The notes beneath the pieces are model-generated. The model was given only the letters and a program-made list of their open reading frames with translations, made no database searches and had not been told where the DNA came from. Position numbers and translations under genes: made by a program. From Plumapathes pennacea (Eukaryota > Cnidaria > Anthozoa > Antipatharia > Myriopathidae), in contig OZ038473.1 in the NCBI GenBank assembly GCA_964036295.1, positions 14,726,001 to 14,790,000 of the forward strand: 64,000 nucleotides of DNA, written 5' to 3'. Below are positions 11,728-23,894 of the stretch, piece after piece. Position 1 is the stretch's first letter. Each line of letters begins with the position of its first letter.

Positions 11728-14700
11728 GTTTATTTGCGGTGGTCGTGTTTTTTGCTTTAGATGAGATGTTGTCTTCGTGGACGACTCGCTCTTTCTGACT
11801 GGCGCCTTCGTCCGGTTGTCCTATATGTGAACAGCCGACTGAAACAACTCTGTTGTGTTGAAATTAGCAACTAATGACCGCAATTTAGATACAGAGCTTT
11901 GATTGGTTATTGGTCAAATTAATAGATATTCCATTTGATAAACGACCGAATGACAAAGGCTGAAAAATTGGCGCGCATCGGTTTGACAGGCACCTACGAA
12001 GTGTCATCACTTGTTTCCGTAAAGGATAGCTCAATAACAAAAAACATACACCTCCAAGATGCGGGCTAATTTGCTAATAAGTATCACAGGAATTATGCAG
12101 CTCACACTATTGTGCCAAGCGCGCTCTCTGAAAATCTATACCTTCATGAGTCTTGTAAAGCCTCCAGAATTTTTGACCTTTCCTCGTGGCTTTTATGATT
12201 AGTTGAATTTTCATAATGGTAGCCTAACACCTTCAGGCGCCAGAGCCAAATGTGGTTGACAGAGGCGGGTGTTATCAATTAGCGTTAATTAATTAGGGGG
12301 CATTTTACAGCATTCCACTCTTTATTTTCGTAATCAGTATTCACAAAAAAGCTTTGTTCGTGTTGGAAGGATACTGTAATTGTCCAGATGCCGTTTATTA
12401 GATTCTAATTTATAAACCAAACAGCGTAAAACTAATGGGATCGATTGAACACAAGGGCTTGCCCATTCGCCTCATGTAACTAGCACTTTCATAATTCGTG
12501 CAGTGTTGTCAAAAGTCGAAGTAATCTATCGATCACACTCTCGACATGTTAACAGAGAAAAGGTGATCTGGGTTATGATACGAGCAATTTACTACCTGTA
12601 ATACTCACGTCTGTGGTTTGTAGTTACTTGGGCGAGTATTCAATTGATATGTGATGAAAGAGTTACACAAGACCTTGTAATAGAAACCCGATCAAAGTAT
12701 GGTCTGCTGGTCGAAAAACAATTCTTTAGTTCCGAAGTTTACAATGACAATCCACTCTTCGGGGTCATTTTGAGCTGTTTCCTGGATCATCGGATTTTGC
12801 TTTCATGCAATTAGCATCTTAAAAGCTTGTTGCCCGAGGCGAAGTAATTCAGACACCACATTCGTGGATTGCAGTTCAACTCTCGCAAAGTTTAATATTG
12901 TGACTTGGAGCTCAGTTTTGAGAGTAACTTCTAAACCAAGATGCTCAATTGGCCGCGTTGTCAAGAAACCACGATACAGCTTATAGTTTCTTTCGCTTTG
13001 ATGTAATTCATGGTTTGTTGGGTTTGTGCGGACATTACTGTCGGAGAAATGTCTTAATGAACAACAAAAACGCTTTCAATGTCATTAATTCCGAATCATA
13101 TAACTTCAATCAACGGAATAGTTTTTATAAAAAGCGCAATGTTTTCAACAAGCAGTGCAACAGCTCGGTTAAGTCCACTGGATAAATTTAGGGCACGTTT
13201 GAACGTTGCGTGCTCAGCTGGGTAAATTTGTTCTTTCTCATCTTCTTAACGCGTGGCCTTAGATGAAATTGCTGATAATTCTTTTTGTCATTAAATGGCC
13301 ATTTCAAACCTCTCAGAAGTATTCACAGCAGAGTATCTGATTTCGAGTCTTATGTAAACACAGATTTTCTTCCGAAAAACGTGTGTGAAACACCTGTCCA
13401 GAGTGACGTCAACAACCGTCCCAGTCCGCCCGGCCAAGGTTTCCACTGTTCCACTATTGCCGGATCGTTAAACTGGAATAAAAAGCCAGCTTTGCGCGTC
13501 TTTTTCTTTTAACTTGTTATCCTCTGTCTCATTTCGGCATGTACATTAACTATTCTATATTACAGCCACTCCCACATACGCCCTGATATTTTATCAAGTT
13601 GACTGACGTCACTGGGGCACTGGGAATGCAATAGCGAAGGTCGGATGTGTCATCGCCTACAACATGTTGTGGTGTATTTAAATTCGATTTAGGTGTACTG
13701 AGTTTAAATCTAATTTGTTGTTTCCTTCGGCTTGCTGTTTTGCGCACTGAGCGGATTTTCGGATTGTCAGGTGACGACTGGAATAACAGAAAGAAATATG
13801 GAAATTCATGTTTGTGGAAAATGCAATGGAGAAACGCATGTTATATCAGCATGTTACGAGTAATAAATACATAAAGATGCCATCGTTGAGGTAGAGGTCT
13901 GTTGTTTGCAGTCGGATTTTGACCGCACGTGGTGGCCGATCAGCTTTGTCGACAAAAACCAGAGCTGTTACTTGACAACACTGTTCCAGTAACTTTGATA
14001 ACAACAGTCTCAGTTGTTCTTTCAGATAAATTCGAGCACACTGGGGCTAAAAGGTCAACACATGTGTTGCTACAAGTGCATTAATGACTTTAAAGTTATT
14101 AAACACGCAAAATTCGTGGTGGTGCGAGCAAAAGAGAATTCTTGACATGTGAGCTTCGGTGCTGCACCCATGTAAGTGGCTTTATCAGGGACTTGCACTC
14201 GGCGATAAGGCGTTCCATGACGCACATCTGCACATCAGGGGCCAGCAGCAGTCAGCGCGTGACAAATTGCAGCATTTTCTCAGTTTGATGCTGCGCGCTG
14301 CCCGCACATAATCTTTCAAACAGCTTGTAGCCAACTTATTTAATGCACAACACGATGGACATTTTCACATACCAAAAACCGAATGAAAGCAGTCGAGCTC
14401 TCGATGAGTTTATGCTAAACTGTCCGGATGACCGTGTTTCAAGTTATTTGTGCGGCCTTTGAAGATTTACTGACTTGATGCACTTAGCGGCTGATTCAAC
14501 AGCAAAGCGGATTTGGCGCAAACGGAATCAGACTGCATGGTCCGCGCATCCAGCTGCCGACACTCACCCTAAGGCGTCTTAACCCCCAGCTTTTGAATAA
14601 TAGCCAACCTTCCAATTGATCGAGGATTTTTAAATTTAACCTTGGATTATCTTGAATATAGCCTCCTTCATTCAATAAGTCAAATTCGCATAATCGTGGC

Positions 14701-16247
14701 TCTCACGCACGCGCGAAGAGATGTAGTTCTCTTGACCGTACACACCAATCTCTCAATGAATTACTTCTTCTTGATCTTAAACTGATGTCTTCATACGTGA
14801 ACCTCGGCAACAGGAGTCATTTTGCGTTGCCTAACAAACGGTCAAGTGGCCGCCTTAATATTTAAAAAGAGCCCAAGTACAGTTTATATGCGCGCATCTG
14901 TGAATGCCAACTACTCTAAAGATTCTAGTAACTAAAGATTGACGGATAACTGCATTCACAAGCAAAGGGACAAAACGCAATTGCACCCAGAACATGATTG
15001 CTGTTCGATATGAAACGGTTAACTTTTTTCCTATAATCTGTAAGGACACGAGAGATCTTCAGACGGTCTGACACTTTTCATTGACATCATAATTAAGTAG
15101 CCGAGAACGGACAAGGCTTCTTGAACGAACAATTTCGTCATACACAATACTAGATAATACTGTAAAGAAATTGAATGAATTGCCGTGATAGTGAATGAAG
15201 AGACAGGGGGTGTAGAGTGATTTTAGTACATCTGACCCTCTAGGGTTAGACTCATTTTGAGGACTGAGTATTTAGGCGTTGGTCACCGCAGTATGCTAAA
15301 AATGAACTGCAGTGCATGCCTGATAATGCCGAAAACCGCACGGATCAGACGAAAGCGTCACGCATGTCGGGAAGCTCGTACAACTCGCGTCTAGTTATCT
15401 GCTTTACTAGGTGTGAAGATGATGGACTAGATGAGTCCATTGCTTATCTGCTTCCCCCAGTTTACTAGTTCTGCGGCAAATTCATGCGAGAGCTTATAAA
15501 GCTTCGCACATTTGTAGATTCAACTGCTTATAATTTGAAAATGTCCACAAGCATAAGACCGTTCTTGTGGTCGACTGATATTTGCGGTGGTCGACTGCAT
15601 GTGCGATACATTCAGAAAGTCACTCCGTGAAGTCCGAAGTCCGAAGTCCGAGGTCCGAGTTTGAACATTCAAATTTTTTTAGTTTTTACAAAACCGTACT
15701 TCTGCGACCACACAGGTAATACAAATCTTACCCAGCCGACCCTAATGCTTATGTTTCACTTCTCAACTACACAAGCATTAACTACAGTTTACGTGGTTCC
15801 GTGAACATTTTTTTAATTGTATTCCCGTGAACAATTTCACTCGCCGGTCGCTGCTAAACTAACCATTGTTATTCAGTAAGTGACGGCTGAGCTGTAGTGC
15901 ATATAACATAACTACAAATTGACTAAAGGATGTTACTTAATTTTCTAAACAACAATAAGAAACCGGCAGCCTATAAATAATTGCTATCGACTATCGATAT
16001 TATTGACAACTGGTAGTAGTTGAAGCTTTACCTGAGTGTTGAGCAGAATTCCGCCGTCCCTGAACGTTTCGGCATCTCAGAAAATACCACAAAGCCCTCT
16101 GAATGTCACACCACAGCCCACAACACAGAAAATACTTTGGAAGGAACACACATGGCAAAACAAAACTCAAACATGGCGCCACTTCACTACGGACCCAGTC
16201 TTCTCGCGTTATCTCGCCCCAACCTCTCTCTATTAAAGTGTTCCAAG
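11728..16247. other. Gene-poor region upstream of hhex and GPAT
   Basis: No supported gene lies here. Within about 600 bp upstream of the hhex start, 12210-12300 has homeodomain-like cores (tcaattagcg, ttaattaattag) next to a Runx-like tgtggttg core, so it is a candidate enhancer. Around 15633-15660 there is a short run of agtccga units. The 3' end (16020-16247) is open in the frame of the GPAT gene and probably is its 5' UTR. Confidence 0.45.
12210..12300. promoter_or_regulatory. Candidate hhex upstream cis-regulatory cluster
   Basis: About 500-570 bp upstream of the hhex start codon, a short interval combines a tgtggttgac Runx-like core with tatcaattagcg and ttaattaattag homeodomain cores. 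This is motif clustering only. AT-rich DNA produces TAAT cores often by chance, so confidence is low. Confidence 0.2.
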
Positions 16248-16254
16248 ATGGCGG
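16243..16254 (+). promoter_or_regulatory. YY1-like element overlapping the GPAT start codon
   Basis: The sequence ccaagatggcgg matches the YY1 consensus AAGATGGCGG. In many metazoan housekeeping genes this element sits at the transcription/translation start. It supports the choice of this ATG. The match is seen directly; the role is inferred. Confidence 0.4.
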
Positions 16255-19200
16255 GGTTTGCTCTGTTTTGTTTGGGTTATGTTGCCTTTGTTCTTGTCGT
16301 TATGGCCATCCCCGCAGCCTTGGGGTTTTCCTTTGGCATACGAAACTTCTACATTGCTGTCCTGCTTAAATTGTTCGAGGTAAGAAGTCGCGATCTTTGC
16401 GGTGGAGTTCGATAACATTTGCCGATATAAACGTGGGCCATTTGCTTTGTGTGGTTCCCTTATTTGTTCCTCAGATTGGCATGGTCACTAAGTTATCACC
16501 GTTTCTTGATCTCTGTTGCTATGATAAAATACTTATTTCCATATATACCGAGTCCTGCAACGCGCAGGCTACCTATATTATACATTTATGATAATTTATT
16601 GTTCCTTCTGTGGCCGATCCAACCTTTTTATAACTCATTAGGAAAGTAATCGATTGATATTTACAAGTAAGTTTACTGCTGTCGACATTCTACTAATTCT
16701 AGTAGTCACAGAGAAATGATGCAATGCTTGGAAACAGGACTACAACTGTGTAATTCCTCCCCTCCTCAGCTGCTTGAATACTGCATGACCACTGGACCAT
16801 TAAGATTGCACTGAATATCAACCTGACTATTGTCATATATTTTGTACATGGATGGTCATGCATGCATTCACTGTATGCTAAATAATAATGGATACTAATT
16901 CTGTTTTGTTTCACCTCATAGTCAGGTAGAAAAGTTTTGCACTCCAAAATGCCACACATGTCTAATGGTGAGTGAATGCGTTGTACAATACATTTTGCAT
17001 GCTTTCATGTCTGTAACCATGGCTCCACACTCATACAGATTCCTTTTTTGGTCTTCATGCATTTTGTCTTGTTTCATTTGTAGCAGGAGTCATTGACAAA
17101 AAGGGTGAAAAGTTTGAGCCTCCGAGATCACCAATTCCAAGAAATAGATCATTTGGAACCTTTCAGCGCGAGTTCCATATGGCAGATGCTTTGCCATTCT
17201 ACAAAAGTGGTGTGGAGGTAACTTGTGCATGGTCATACAACTAATACACATGGGTTTGTTTATTTTTCTGTTTGTATTTTTTTCAGCAAAGTATGAACAC
17301 TAAAAAAGTATGTATGGATTAATATTGATGACAGTAGAAAGAATAAAATTTTGCCATTTATTCTCCTAGTCCATCATTGATGATGAAGTGACCAAGTGTT
17401 TTAGTGCTGAGGGTAAGTGATCAAACAGCAGTAAATGCTAAAAAGCAATACTGGTGACACTGCAAAATAAAATTTATAGCAAATTAAGTAATTCTGCTAC
17501 TGTAAACCTTAGTGTACTGATGAATGATTCATTTGTGTAATAGAGCTAGCCACATGGAATCTGCTGACAAGGAACAATTTAAACTATCACTACATGAGGT
17601 TTGTAAATATTGATAGATGTAATAGTGTTGTAGTTAGTATGTTATAGTGAATTATGTTCATATCTTGCAACCAACCTTGGCTTGGATTCAGCATTACAGC
17701 AGGTATCCTATTCTGCTCATGCTTGAAGTTTTTCAATCAATCTTCCATCAATTCATCCATGATAAAAAATAGCTAGTAACTGGTTCTGAAGCTTGATCTG
17801 TACTTTCCATCTCACAGTAAGAGGTTGACTGCCATTTGGGTCCTTGGTTGCATCTTCAGATACTTTGTTCTCTTCCCCACAAGGTGAGATTCAACTACTT
17901 TGCTACTTTGTTTCTCTTACACTAGAGATTTATCACATATAACATGTCGGAGTCTACTGACTACTCTATATTTGTGGCTTCTATGAAGCAATTATTTTCA
18001 CTCACTCCACGAGTCCCCAGGACATTTTTTGGGCAACTTACCTTTTATTCTTGTTTTTGATTTGAGTTTTGGTGCTACGTTGACATGACAGCTTACCCAA
18101 CTACATTTTTCTTGCAGGCTGATCCTGGTTTTGTTTGGCTTCAGTTTTCTGTTTACTTCAACGACTATTATTTCCCAGCTGCCTCAGTCCAGGTAAGTTA
18201 CTTCAACACTGCTTATGGTCATGATGTGCCTGATAACTTGTGAACTCTGTCAGCCTGCACCATTTGCACAACAAGCAGATACCAAATATTGTTCTAGTTT
18301 TCACTGGATCTTATACTAAACCAGGAAAATGTCGAGGTCATGCAACCCTACCAATCACAAAATTGTATTGTAAATTAAAAATCCTTAATCCACTACAGTA
18401 TAACCCCCTTTTTTTTTTTTTTTTTTTTTCAGTTTCAGGAAGCGTCTGGATACTCTGTGTACCCTTGTGTCGTTCCGGATTATGGGCAGGGCCTTTTCAC
18501 TTGTCAGCACTTTTCACAATGTGTAAGAGACTGTTCTCTCGAACAAGAAGTGTCTGCAATGTAGTGAGATATCAGTTTGTAGTTTCAACCATGTAACTGT
18601 ACCACATTTCATTCTTGTCTCTGGGTCTTACTTCAGAGAGAACATGGCCCGTGGAGGCGGCATTTGCGTTGCAAATCACACCTCTCCTATTGATGTGCTA
18701 GTGCTGGCCTGCGACAGGTGTTATTCACTGGTAAGGCAAACCATGTGACTTACAGGAACACAGTCACATGACTAACCCAGTGGAACAAGACTGATTGCTA
18801 TTCGTAAAGGAGAAGGCTTACAGGAAGAGCTTATAATTTGTGATGGTAGTGGGCATTCTATGGAAATAAGTGCCACTGGTCCAACTAACTTTCCTCTATG
18901 CATTCAGGTTGGTCAGCGGCAGCCTGGATTGTTCGGATGGATAGAAAAGACACTGGCAAAGACACAGGATCACATTTGGTTTGAAAGATCAGAAATGAAG
19001 GACAGACTCACAGTAACTAAAAGGTGCGCACCCAGGGAACCCTGTCAAAAGATTGTCATAAAAGTATTTTCAAAATGTTGCACTGGTTGTCCTCTGCAGA
19101 TTAAGAGAACATGTCGAAGATGCAAGTAAAAATCCTATCCTGATTTTCCCAGAAGGTAAGACAATGTGTTGTGTTCTAGGCACTATCCTCCCCCCACCCC

Positions 19201-20209
19201 CCATGCACACGCTGTGACAATCCACCTTTTGATGTGAAATAATTAAGAATTCTCTCTCTCTCTCGCAAGGCACATGCATCAACAATACTTCTGTGATGAT
19301 GTTCAAGAAAGGAAGTTTTGAAATCGGAGGAACTATTTATCCTGTGGCAATCAAGGTTTGTATAACCCAAACATGTTTGGCTGCATAAAAATATTGTAGT
19401 AACATTTAATCGAGAATGGAACACGAGTTGTATAAGTTTTCCAGAAAGTGGTAACACATAACTCAGTCTCTTGGTACAACAGATGCTCTGTACAGTTCCC
19501 AGCCATTCTTGAGGTTTAGTGTGAGGTGCTGGGTTTCTAAGTGTGCCATGTTTATTTAGTACGACCCAACGTTTGGAGATGCATTTTGGAACTCAAGTCA
19601 GGAGAGCTTCGGTCAATACCTTGTCATGCTTCTCACCAACTGGGCTGTGGTGTGTGACGTATGGTACCTGCCACCCATGCACAGACAGGTCAGTGTACAT
19701 CTATTCAACTGAGTCTGCAGTTTGGAAACTTTGGCTTGGAATTACCTGTTCATTTCCTTGTCTGTTACGTGAAGCATTTCATTTCCCCACTTGTCTCTCT
19801 CCTGTTCATTGTTTAGGAGGCTGAGTCTGCTGTGACATTCGCCAACCGAGTCAAAACAGAGATTGCTCGCCAGGGAGGACTCGTGGACCTGATATGGTGG
19901 GTGCAGCGCTGTAGACATTCAAAAGCGGCCTGCTGCCTTTTCGGCTCTACCCTCTATCAACATTAATAGTTAAAACTACTATCAATCACCATCAAAATTG
20001 AAATCATCATCACCATGATCACCAACTGTAATTCATCATCATCATCTTTTTCTTCGTCATTGGTAGTATTTTTAGTATGATATTTTAAGAACCTGTGCAT
20101 TGTCTGGCTATTTCGTTTCAGGGACGGACAGTTAAAACGCAGCAAAGTGAAACCGGAATTCCGACAACACAGGCAAGAAGCTTACGCCAGCACATTGAAG
20201 ATAGACTGA
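16248..20209 (+). CDS. gpat3/4: Glycerol-3-phosphate acyltransferase 3/4 (endoplasmic reticulum)
   Basis: It acylates sn-glycerol-3-phosphate to lysophosphatidic acid, the first step of glycerolipid synthesis, at the ER. Fifteen exons give 429 aa, near the human GPAT3/GPAT4 lengths: 16248-16379, 16922-16967, 17084-17217, 17370-17412, 17544-17598, 17818-17883, 18118-18192, 18433-18522, 18637-18730, 18908-19023, 19100-19155, 19270-19355, 19560-19688, 19817-19896, 20122-20209. All phases agree. Visible landmarks are an N-terminal hydrophobic helix, paired membrane segments at about 145-180, the catalytic NHTSPID block (His228 to Asp233), WFERSEMKDR, and FPEGTCINN (from about 300) followed by KGSFEIGGTIYPVAIK, a GPAT3/4 signature. 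I chose the ATG in aagatggcgg because its N-terminus matches the family; upstream in-frame ATGs (16152 and earlier) would add a hydrophilic extension. The exon 3 acceptor is tagcag (NAGNAG), so a one-residue isoform is possible. Confidence 0.93.
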
Positions 20210-21646
20210 GCCGCATGCCTGTGTAAACATGAAACGATGTTCTGCATGAAATTGATAAAAATCACCCATTGATTGATTGGTTAATATATAGTGACAACCA
20301 TAAAAAGAGTTTACATGAGCTGATTTACGAAACAACAAGAGGAATGGATGAACCGACTAGATGATGTGTATGTCACTGAGTTCATCATACGAGGATACCA
20401 AATGACCAGGAGGTTCTTCCGCAAAGGTCAATTAAGCATTGTTTTTAGTTGAAGTTAAACAAAATAGTTTTCTGCTAAGTAAATTAGTGACGGCCACTTG
20501 CAATATTGATCTTTTGTAATCCCTGGATTGTAATGCTGCTCTTGAAAATGCACAATGACAAAAAGAACCTTCGTGTGCAATAATGCATTTGGATAAAGCA
20601 TTCTGGAGACATTAAATTTGTGAAATGGGAATGTGTTCCAGTCCTTATTTCTAATGCACTTGTCGGCTATTCATAGCAGTCAAGGATTCCAAGCAAACCC
20701 CCCCCCCCTCCCCCCCAATCCATGAGTGATACCCTTGGCACTAGTGCCTACTAGTTATGTTAGTAAAACATGTATATATTTTTACTTCTTAAAATCTACA
20801 GGATGGCTGCGTCTTAAATGATTTTGACTTGACTGGGTGAGCTGGATTATCCAAACACGCCATCAAGATTCTAACAAAAAGAACTGACCGTAAAAAAAAA
20901 AGAACAGTCTTCCAACCTGTCTTTTCTCGTCTATAGTTTTAATAAATGTGTTGCAATTGCAGTGAGAAATAATCTACCTACTCTCTGAATAACTTACAAA
21001 AGATATTATATATAAAGGTTTTATATACAGGAACTTGACAAGTCCCAAGCCATTGGACGTTTCGTCATGATTCTTTTGGGTGTGCGAGTCATCACAGTTC
21101 TACCAATTATAATGATATTGTCAACGCGACTCGTTAGAATGTTCGTGAACGCTCAGCTACCCAGACATCAATTCGGGGAGGAGCAACCAACAGCTGGGAA
21201 CCAATCAACTGCATGAAAACATTCGTTGAATTAAACTTGTTGGCTGCAGTATACATGCATCAAAACTCTTCGATTATACTTACAGATAACTTACAGCCAA
21301 TTGCAATACGGTAACGTAACGGCTTGATTACGCATGCGTTGTTCCCAATGTCCAAAGCCTATGTAATAAAGACTGGGACTAGCCAGTGACGTCATCTGAC
21401 GAGTTCTGCCGGGCCAAGCGACCAATAAAACAGCAACGCTTGGCTCCCACGTGTCCAACTCATGCCACTTGGGTGGTGCTCACTACTGGGTCTTCTACAT
21501 TTGGTATTTCACTAAATAGCCGGCAGCTAAGACTGGTCACTAAGATTCTCTGGCTTGGTGGCTAAGATTCACTTCATGCATTTAATGAGCTCATCTGGTC
21601 GAACTCTACTGATCTCACGTACTTGCCTGTACTTGGGCGCTTCACT
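20210..21646. other. Convergent intergenic region between GPAT and GPCR genes
   Basis: This holds the 3' UTRs of two convergent genes. It contains a C-rich run near 20698-20716 and an aataaa at about 20940 that could serve as the GPAT polyadenylation signal. Two open stretches, about 20335-20426 and 20996-21214 (plus), look exon-like, the second encoding a hydrophobic segment. Their splice phases do not join in frame, so I do not call a gene. Confidence 0.5.
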
Positions 21647-23185
21647 TCATACATCTGAACACTTAATGTCTTCATCTGGTATCATGATTCCGTCCACGAG
21701 GAAACAGTATTTATTTTTGGCCTGATCCAAGAATGTGGAAAGCTCCCCTTTAAACAGTGGTGATTCCAAGAAATCCTCCTTTTCGGGAACACAGAAGCCG
21801 TTTCCAAGAAGATCCTGGGGGTCAGTGAAGGACACAGATCGCTTGTTGAGTCGTGATGGTAATGGCCAGGTCGCTCCTTCGGGATGCTGTTGCACTAGAC
21901 AGTTTCCCGGAATTGTTGGCTGATGTCCTGAGCCTGCGATACAAGACCCCAGCAGTGGCTCTTTACCTTCCATGAAACACGAAGATTCTCCGAAGACTTC
22001 TTGCACTGAAGTCGCGTCCGAGCTTTTCTTGGTGGCAGTGCACTCTTCACTGGACGAGGATTCGTTGTTGTTTTTCCCGCGCTTCTTCTGCAGCAAGTTT
22101 TTTATCGTGTTCTTGGGTGATGCTTTGCCGTTTGGTAACTGTCCATTTGATTTGTCGTCGTCGTCGCAGCTTCTTTTCCGGAACGAGGCAATGGAAGACT
22201 TGGTTCCACGGCGGCGAAACGACCAAGAAAAGCTCGACTCGTCGAAGGTCTCCGGTTGCTTTCTGACGCATAACTTGAAGAGATTCTTGAACGCAAGTTT
22301 GAAGGTTGGGTTTAGGAAAGCGTAAATGATCGGATTCAAGCAACTGTTGAGATAATGCAGCCACTTGACGGCGGACGGAATCGATCGCAGACTGTTAATC
22401 TGGACACCACATTTCGGGCAATATTGATTCGCCAACGACACGAGGTGGAATGGAAGCCAACAAAGCACAAACGCTCCGGTCACTACTCCTAAGCTCTTGG
22501 CAGTTTTGAACTCTCGGTTCATGCGCCGCCCAACACGACCTCCAGCAACGCCGGATCTTCCCTTGGAAATGACCACGTGCAAGATACCACCATAGCAACC
22601 GACCATGACCAGCAGGGGAATCAAGAAGCCAATGAGGAAAAGTGTGAGTACCATCCAGTACCATTTCGTCGGCAGCGCTACACATGACGTCAACCCGGCG
22701 TAGCCCCAGAGGCTTGGGATGATCCACTTGGCAGTTTCTGGCCCCATTTTAGTGTGATGCAGCAACGGACTTCTGATAGCGAAATATCGATCGATTGATA
22801 TGAACATGAGGTTAACTATAGAGGACACTGCGCACACGATATCTAACATGATCCAAAACTTGACGAAAACGTCGTAGTTAAAGTCCTCTGGAAAGTTTTC
22901 CCATTCGGTGATTTCGATTGACAGCCAAAAGGGCTCTGACAAACACGCCACGAGCAAATCTGAGATGGCCAAACTGAGAATGAACCAGTTGGTGACGGAG
23001 TTGCGGATCCTTCTGTAACGATAAAATGCAGCGATCACCAGTGCGTTGCCGAATAGCGTCAAAATGATGAGCACGGAGATCGCAAACGATGAGATGACCT
23101 TCCGTGCCAAAGTATTCCCCGGGGAACCCATGGAAGGGGGCTGAGTGCTGAATTCACTGATGTTCGAAGTGTTGGTGTGGTTCAT
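21647..23185 (-). CDS. Class A (rhodopsin-like) GPCR, biogenic amine receptor-like, intronless
   Basis: A single uninterrupted 512-codon frame encoding a seven-helix plasma membrane receptor. The N-terminus has N-glycosylation sequons (NHT, NTS, NIS). TM2 has LAISDLLVA. TM3 ends FISIDRYFAI (the DRY motif) and carries an Asp (in WIMLDIVC) at the position where amine receptors bind the ligand ammonium. TM6 has LCWLPFHL and TM7 has YLNSCLNPIIYAFLNP (NPxxY). The third intracellular loop is short, while the C-terminal tail of roughly 200 residues is unusually long and serine-rich with basic stretches, probably for phosphorylation and arrestin binding. TM5 lacks the paired serines of catecholamine receptors, so the ligand cannot be assigned. 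Intronless class A receptors are common in cnidarian expansions. The start is the first ATG, preceding the sequons. Confidence 0.88.
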   Translation of the reverse strand: MNHTNTSNISEFSTQPPSMGSPGNTLARKVISSFAISVLIILTLFGNALVIAAFYRYRRIRNSVTNWFILSLAISDLLVACLSEPFWLSIEITEWENFPEDFNYDVFVKFWIMLDIVCAVSSIVNLMFISIDRYFAIRSPLLHHTKMGPETAKWIIPSLWGYAGLTSCVALPTKWYWMVLTLFLIGFLIPLLVMVGCYGGILHVVISKGRSGVAGGRVGRRMNREFKTAKSLGVVTGAFVLCWLPFHLVSLANQYCPKCGVQINSLRSIPSAVKWLHYLNSCLNPIIYAFLNPTFKLAFKNLFKLCVRKQPETFDESSFSWSFRRRGTKSSIASFRKRSCDDDDKSNGQLPNGKASPKNTIKNLLQKKRGKNNNESSSSEECTATKKSSDATSVQEVFGESSCFMEGKEPLLGSCIAGSGHQPTIPGNCLVQQHPEGATWPLPSRLNKRSVSFTDPQDLLGNGFCVPEKEDFLESPLFKGELSTFLDQAKNKYCFLVDGIMIPDEDIKCSDV

Positions 23186-23836
23186 ACTTGGGTGTTTATC
23201 ACTTGTTTTTTAAAACCTTATGACAGATCTGACACCCATGCAGGCTTACAATCCTCCCTGTGTGTGAAACAAAGCTGACATTAACACTAAAAAATGTGGG
23301 CATTTTTTGTTAAGAATTGAACTATCTACAGACTTAATGTTTGTTTTTATGTCATACTTACTGTCCGTGTTGTGATAAAAATTGGCTCAGTTTTAATCAT
23401 AGCGAGTACGCATTTGTAGAAGTTAGTCCTAAAATCTGGAACTGCACTTATTATCACAGCACTGGAACAATCGATAAATCTACCAACTTTAGTGGACATA
23501 TCAACTTCAAAGCACTTTACAGGCCGACATGCATTGCATATCATTGCATTGTGTCTTATACAGTAACATAAAATGAATATTAGGTTGATTCTGAACAAAG
23601 AATTTCAGATACTTGATTGACAGTTACGTTGAAGACTGGAGTTGGCAACTTTATCTCCAGGACCTAGAAGATTGCTCGTCATTGTCGCTGAAATATCTCA
23701 AACTAAAGGAGCAACTTCTGCTCGATAGGTACAGTGCCGAACAAATGTAACAACTGATGAACAACTGAGCCATATCTGCTACTCGTTTGACGAGGCTTGC
23801 TTTGGTATCAGAAGTCAAGCTTAGTACACTGTAATG

Positions 23837-23894
<58 letters not shown>

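Noticed and set aside
16020..16247. In-frame N-terminal extension of the GPAT frame, with ATGs at 16020 and 16152
   Set aside because: The extension is hydrophilic and unlike the family N-terminus, while the ATG at 16248 sits in a YY1-like start context and begins the expected membrane helix.
20335..21214. Two exon-like open stretches downstream of the GPAT stop, the second encoding a hydrophobic helix
   Set aside because: The best donor (after 20426) and the acceptor before 21033 join out of frame and hit a stop at once. They are more simply explained as 3' UTR and intergenic sequence.
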